A DNA stretch of 64,000 nucleotides from Oscillospiraceae bacterium (GTDB taxonomy: Bacteria > Bacillota > Clostridia > Oscillospirales > Oscillospiraceae). Where the stretch lies: contig SVKO01000002.1 of the NCBI GenBank assembly GCA_015068455.1, positions 310,001 to 374,000 on the forward strand, written 5' to 3'. The position numbers and the translations under genes were made by a program. The stretch's first letter is position 1. The number at the start of each line of letters is the position of its first letter. The notes under the pieces are model-generated. The model did no database searches and had not been told where the DNA came from. It saw only the letters and a list, made by a program, of their open reading frames with translations. Shown piece by piece: positions 62,955 to 64,000 of the stretch.

Positions 62955-64000
62955 GCATTGCCCTCCAGTTTCGACGTGACCTCCGCCAAAATACGGTCGA
63001 TATTGGCATTCAGCTCGGTGCGCTCCGCCTGATAACGGGCGATCAGATCACCCGGCTCCAGAATTTCTTCTTCCACATGCGGGAAGGGGCAGCACTTATC
63101 GAAATCATAGTTCAGGTCGCGCAGTTCTTCCACGGTATAAAAGCGTGCCTTATCAAACCCGTCCACGACAATGGGCTGCTTGTCCGCCCACCATTCCCGC
63201 ACGGGATCGAAGTGCTTATCCTGCATCGGCTTGGTCTTGGTAAAGCTCTTGACGCCCTCCGGGTAATCGAGCCGATAGAACCACACGCCGCGGCTGGTGA
63301 TGCCCTTCTGGAAGAAAAGCAGATTCGTATTGACGCTGGCGTAGGGCTTGAAGACCTGCGGCAGACGAATGATCGTGTGCAGGCCGTATTCTTTCAGCAG
63401 CTTTTCTTTGATCGTCGCCTTCACTCCGTCGCCGAACATAAAGCCGTCCGGCAGCACCACGCCGCAGCGCCCGCGATCCTTCAGCAAATTCATAATGAGC
63501 GCCATGAACAGGTCAGCCGTCTCGCTGGTTTGCATATCCGACGGGAAGTTCTGCTTGACCGCCGCATCCTCCGCGCCACCGAAGGGCGGATTGGTGACGA
63601 TCACGTCCACACGATCTCCTGCGGAATAGTCAGAGAGCGGGCGATTGAGGGAATTCTGATGGCGGATGCGCGGTACCTCAATATCGTGCAGAATGAGGTT
63701 GGTCATGGCCAGCAGATATGGCAGCGGTTTTTTCTCCCAGCCGTTGATGGAGGTCTGCAGCTTTTCCAGCTCCTCCGTCGTGGTTACGCTGCCGATATGC
63801 GCAATGGTGCTGGTGAGGAACCCGCCCGTTCCGCAGGCGGGGTCCAGCACCGTTTCACCCAGCTTCGGGTTCACCATCTCCACAATGAAGTTGGTGACGG
63901 GGCGCGGGGTATAGAATTCACCGGCACGACCGGCGCTCTGCAGATCTTTGAGCATCCCCTCGTACAGATCGTTGAAGGTGTGCTTCTGCGTCGCGTCGAT
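62951..64000 (-). CDS. hsdM: Type I restriction-modification DNA methyltransferase subunit, C-terminal part (cut by window edge)
   Basis: N6-adenine methyltransferase. About 349 residues are visible; the N-terminal part (usually ~150 residues) lies beyond base 64000, and the frame is open to the edge. SAM motif I is LDPACGTGGFL, catalytic motif IV is NPPF (VIVTNPPFGG), and SAGRAGEFYTPRPV is the family entry segment. The C-terminal part ends with the helices that contact HsdS. The ATG at 63955 is internal, since homologous sequence (THxFNDLYEGM-like) runs upstream. hsdR is not in the window. Confidence 0.94.
   Translation of the reverse strand: MDATQKHTFNDLYEGMLKDLQSAGRAGEFYTPRPVTNFIVEMVNPKLGETVLDPACGTGGFLTSTIAHIGSVTTTEELEKLQTSINGWEKKPLPYLLAMTNLILHDIEVPRIRHQNSLNRPLSDYSAGDRVDVIVTNPPFGGAEDAAVKQNFPSDMQTSETADLFMALIMNLLKDRGRCGVVLPDGFMFGDGVKATIKEKLLKEYGLHTIIRLPQVFKPYASVNTNLLFFQKGITSRGVWFYRLDYPEGVKSFTKTKPMQDKHFDPVREWWADKQPIVVDGFDKARFYTVEELRDLNYDFDKCCPFPHVEEEILEPGDLIARYQAERTELNANIDRILAEVTSKLEGNA

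Overview
The window reads as a GC-rich member of the Clostridia, most likely Oscillospirales. The evidence is gene content and order, not a database match: the tig-clpP-clpX-lon-engB cluster, scpA-scpB followed by a DUF2953 gene and a GerW/YtfJ-type sporulation gene, an IspH-ribosomal protein S1 fusion, a type III pantothenate kinase, an ABC-F factor of the YkpA type, several TTG starts and strong AGGAGG ribosome binding sites. The left 52 kb is ordinary chromosome. The right 11 kb (52.8-64.0 kb) is accessory DNA, with all genes on the minus strand.

Layout. 1-3.2 kb: one-carbon operon fhs-fchA-folD plus a formate/nitrite-family channel; this FolD lacks the residues needed for cyclohydrolase activity, which fits the separate FchA. 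3.2-7.0 kb: rplS, signal peptidase, rbgA, rnhB, a UPF0102 gene and a phosphoesterase. 7.1-13.5 kb: protein quality control (tig, clpP, clpX, lon) and engB. 13.5-15.7 kb: a both-ends-truncated fragment of a large phage/conjugative-element polyvalent protein (nuclease-like plus ADP-ribosyltransferase-like domains) lodged between engB and a site-2 protease gene. 15.7-20.6 kb: site-2 protease, scpAB, DUF2953, gerW, D-Ala-D-Ala carboxypeptidase, pseudouridine synthase. 20.7-25.6 kb: RpiR regulator, HI0933-type flavoprotein, cmk and the ispH-rpsA fusion with a likely internal start for free S1. 25.7-28.7 kb (minus): two small membrane proteins and the ABC-F factor. 28.7-32.5 kb: htpG behind a CIRCE operator, then a Na+/amino-acid symporter behind a single-aptamer glycine riboswitch whose visible base pairing predicts an OFF switch. 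32.7-38.9 kb: GH3 protein, AI-2E-family permease, FHA-FtsW fusion and class B PBP. 38.9-47.2 kb: small unknown proteins, coaX, a decarboxylase-like protein without its PLP lysine, DegV, plsY, two exonucleases, a lipoprotein and an amidase. 47.2-52.4 kb: lipoprotein, clostripain-family protease and a serine hydrolase.

The accessory region is transcribed right to left. It starts with a type I restriction-modification module (hsdM, cut by the window edge, then hsdS). A tightly packed set of unknown or defence-like genes follows: a 79-aa protein, a 252-aa protein overlapping a DUF3800 gene by 4 bp, and a GIY-YIG nuclease. Next comes a compact integrative element: a strong promoter with a roughly 170-nt structured leader ending in an intrinsic terminator, a small HTH protein, a primase-helicase of the P4 alpha type, a noncoding region with a perfect 19-bp inverted repeat made of 10-bp units, a lone HK97-fold capsid gene without a scaffold domain, a TnpW-like gene and a large serine recombinase. 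A replication gene, a lone capsid gene and a serine recombinase with no terminase, portal, protease or tail gene suggest a capsid-bearing satellite or transposon-like element. This is the most interesting part of the window.

No tRNA, rRNA or CRISPR array was seen. Promoters and terminators were read by eye; domain names come from recognised motifs, not searches.
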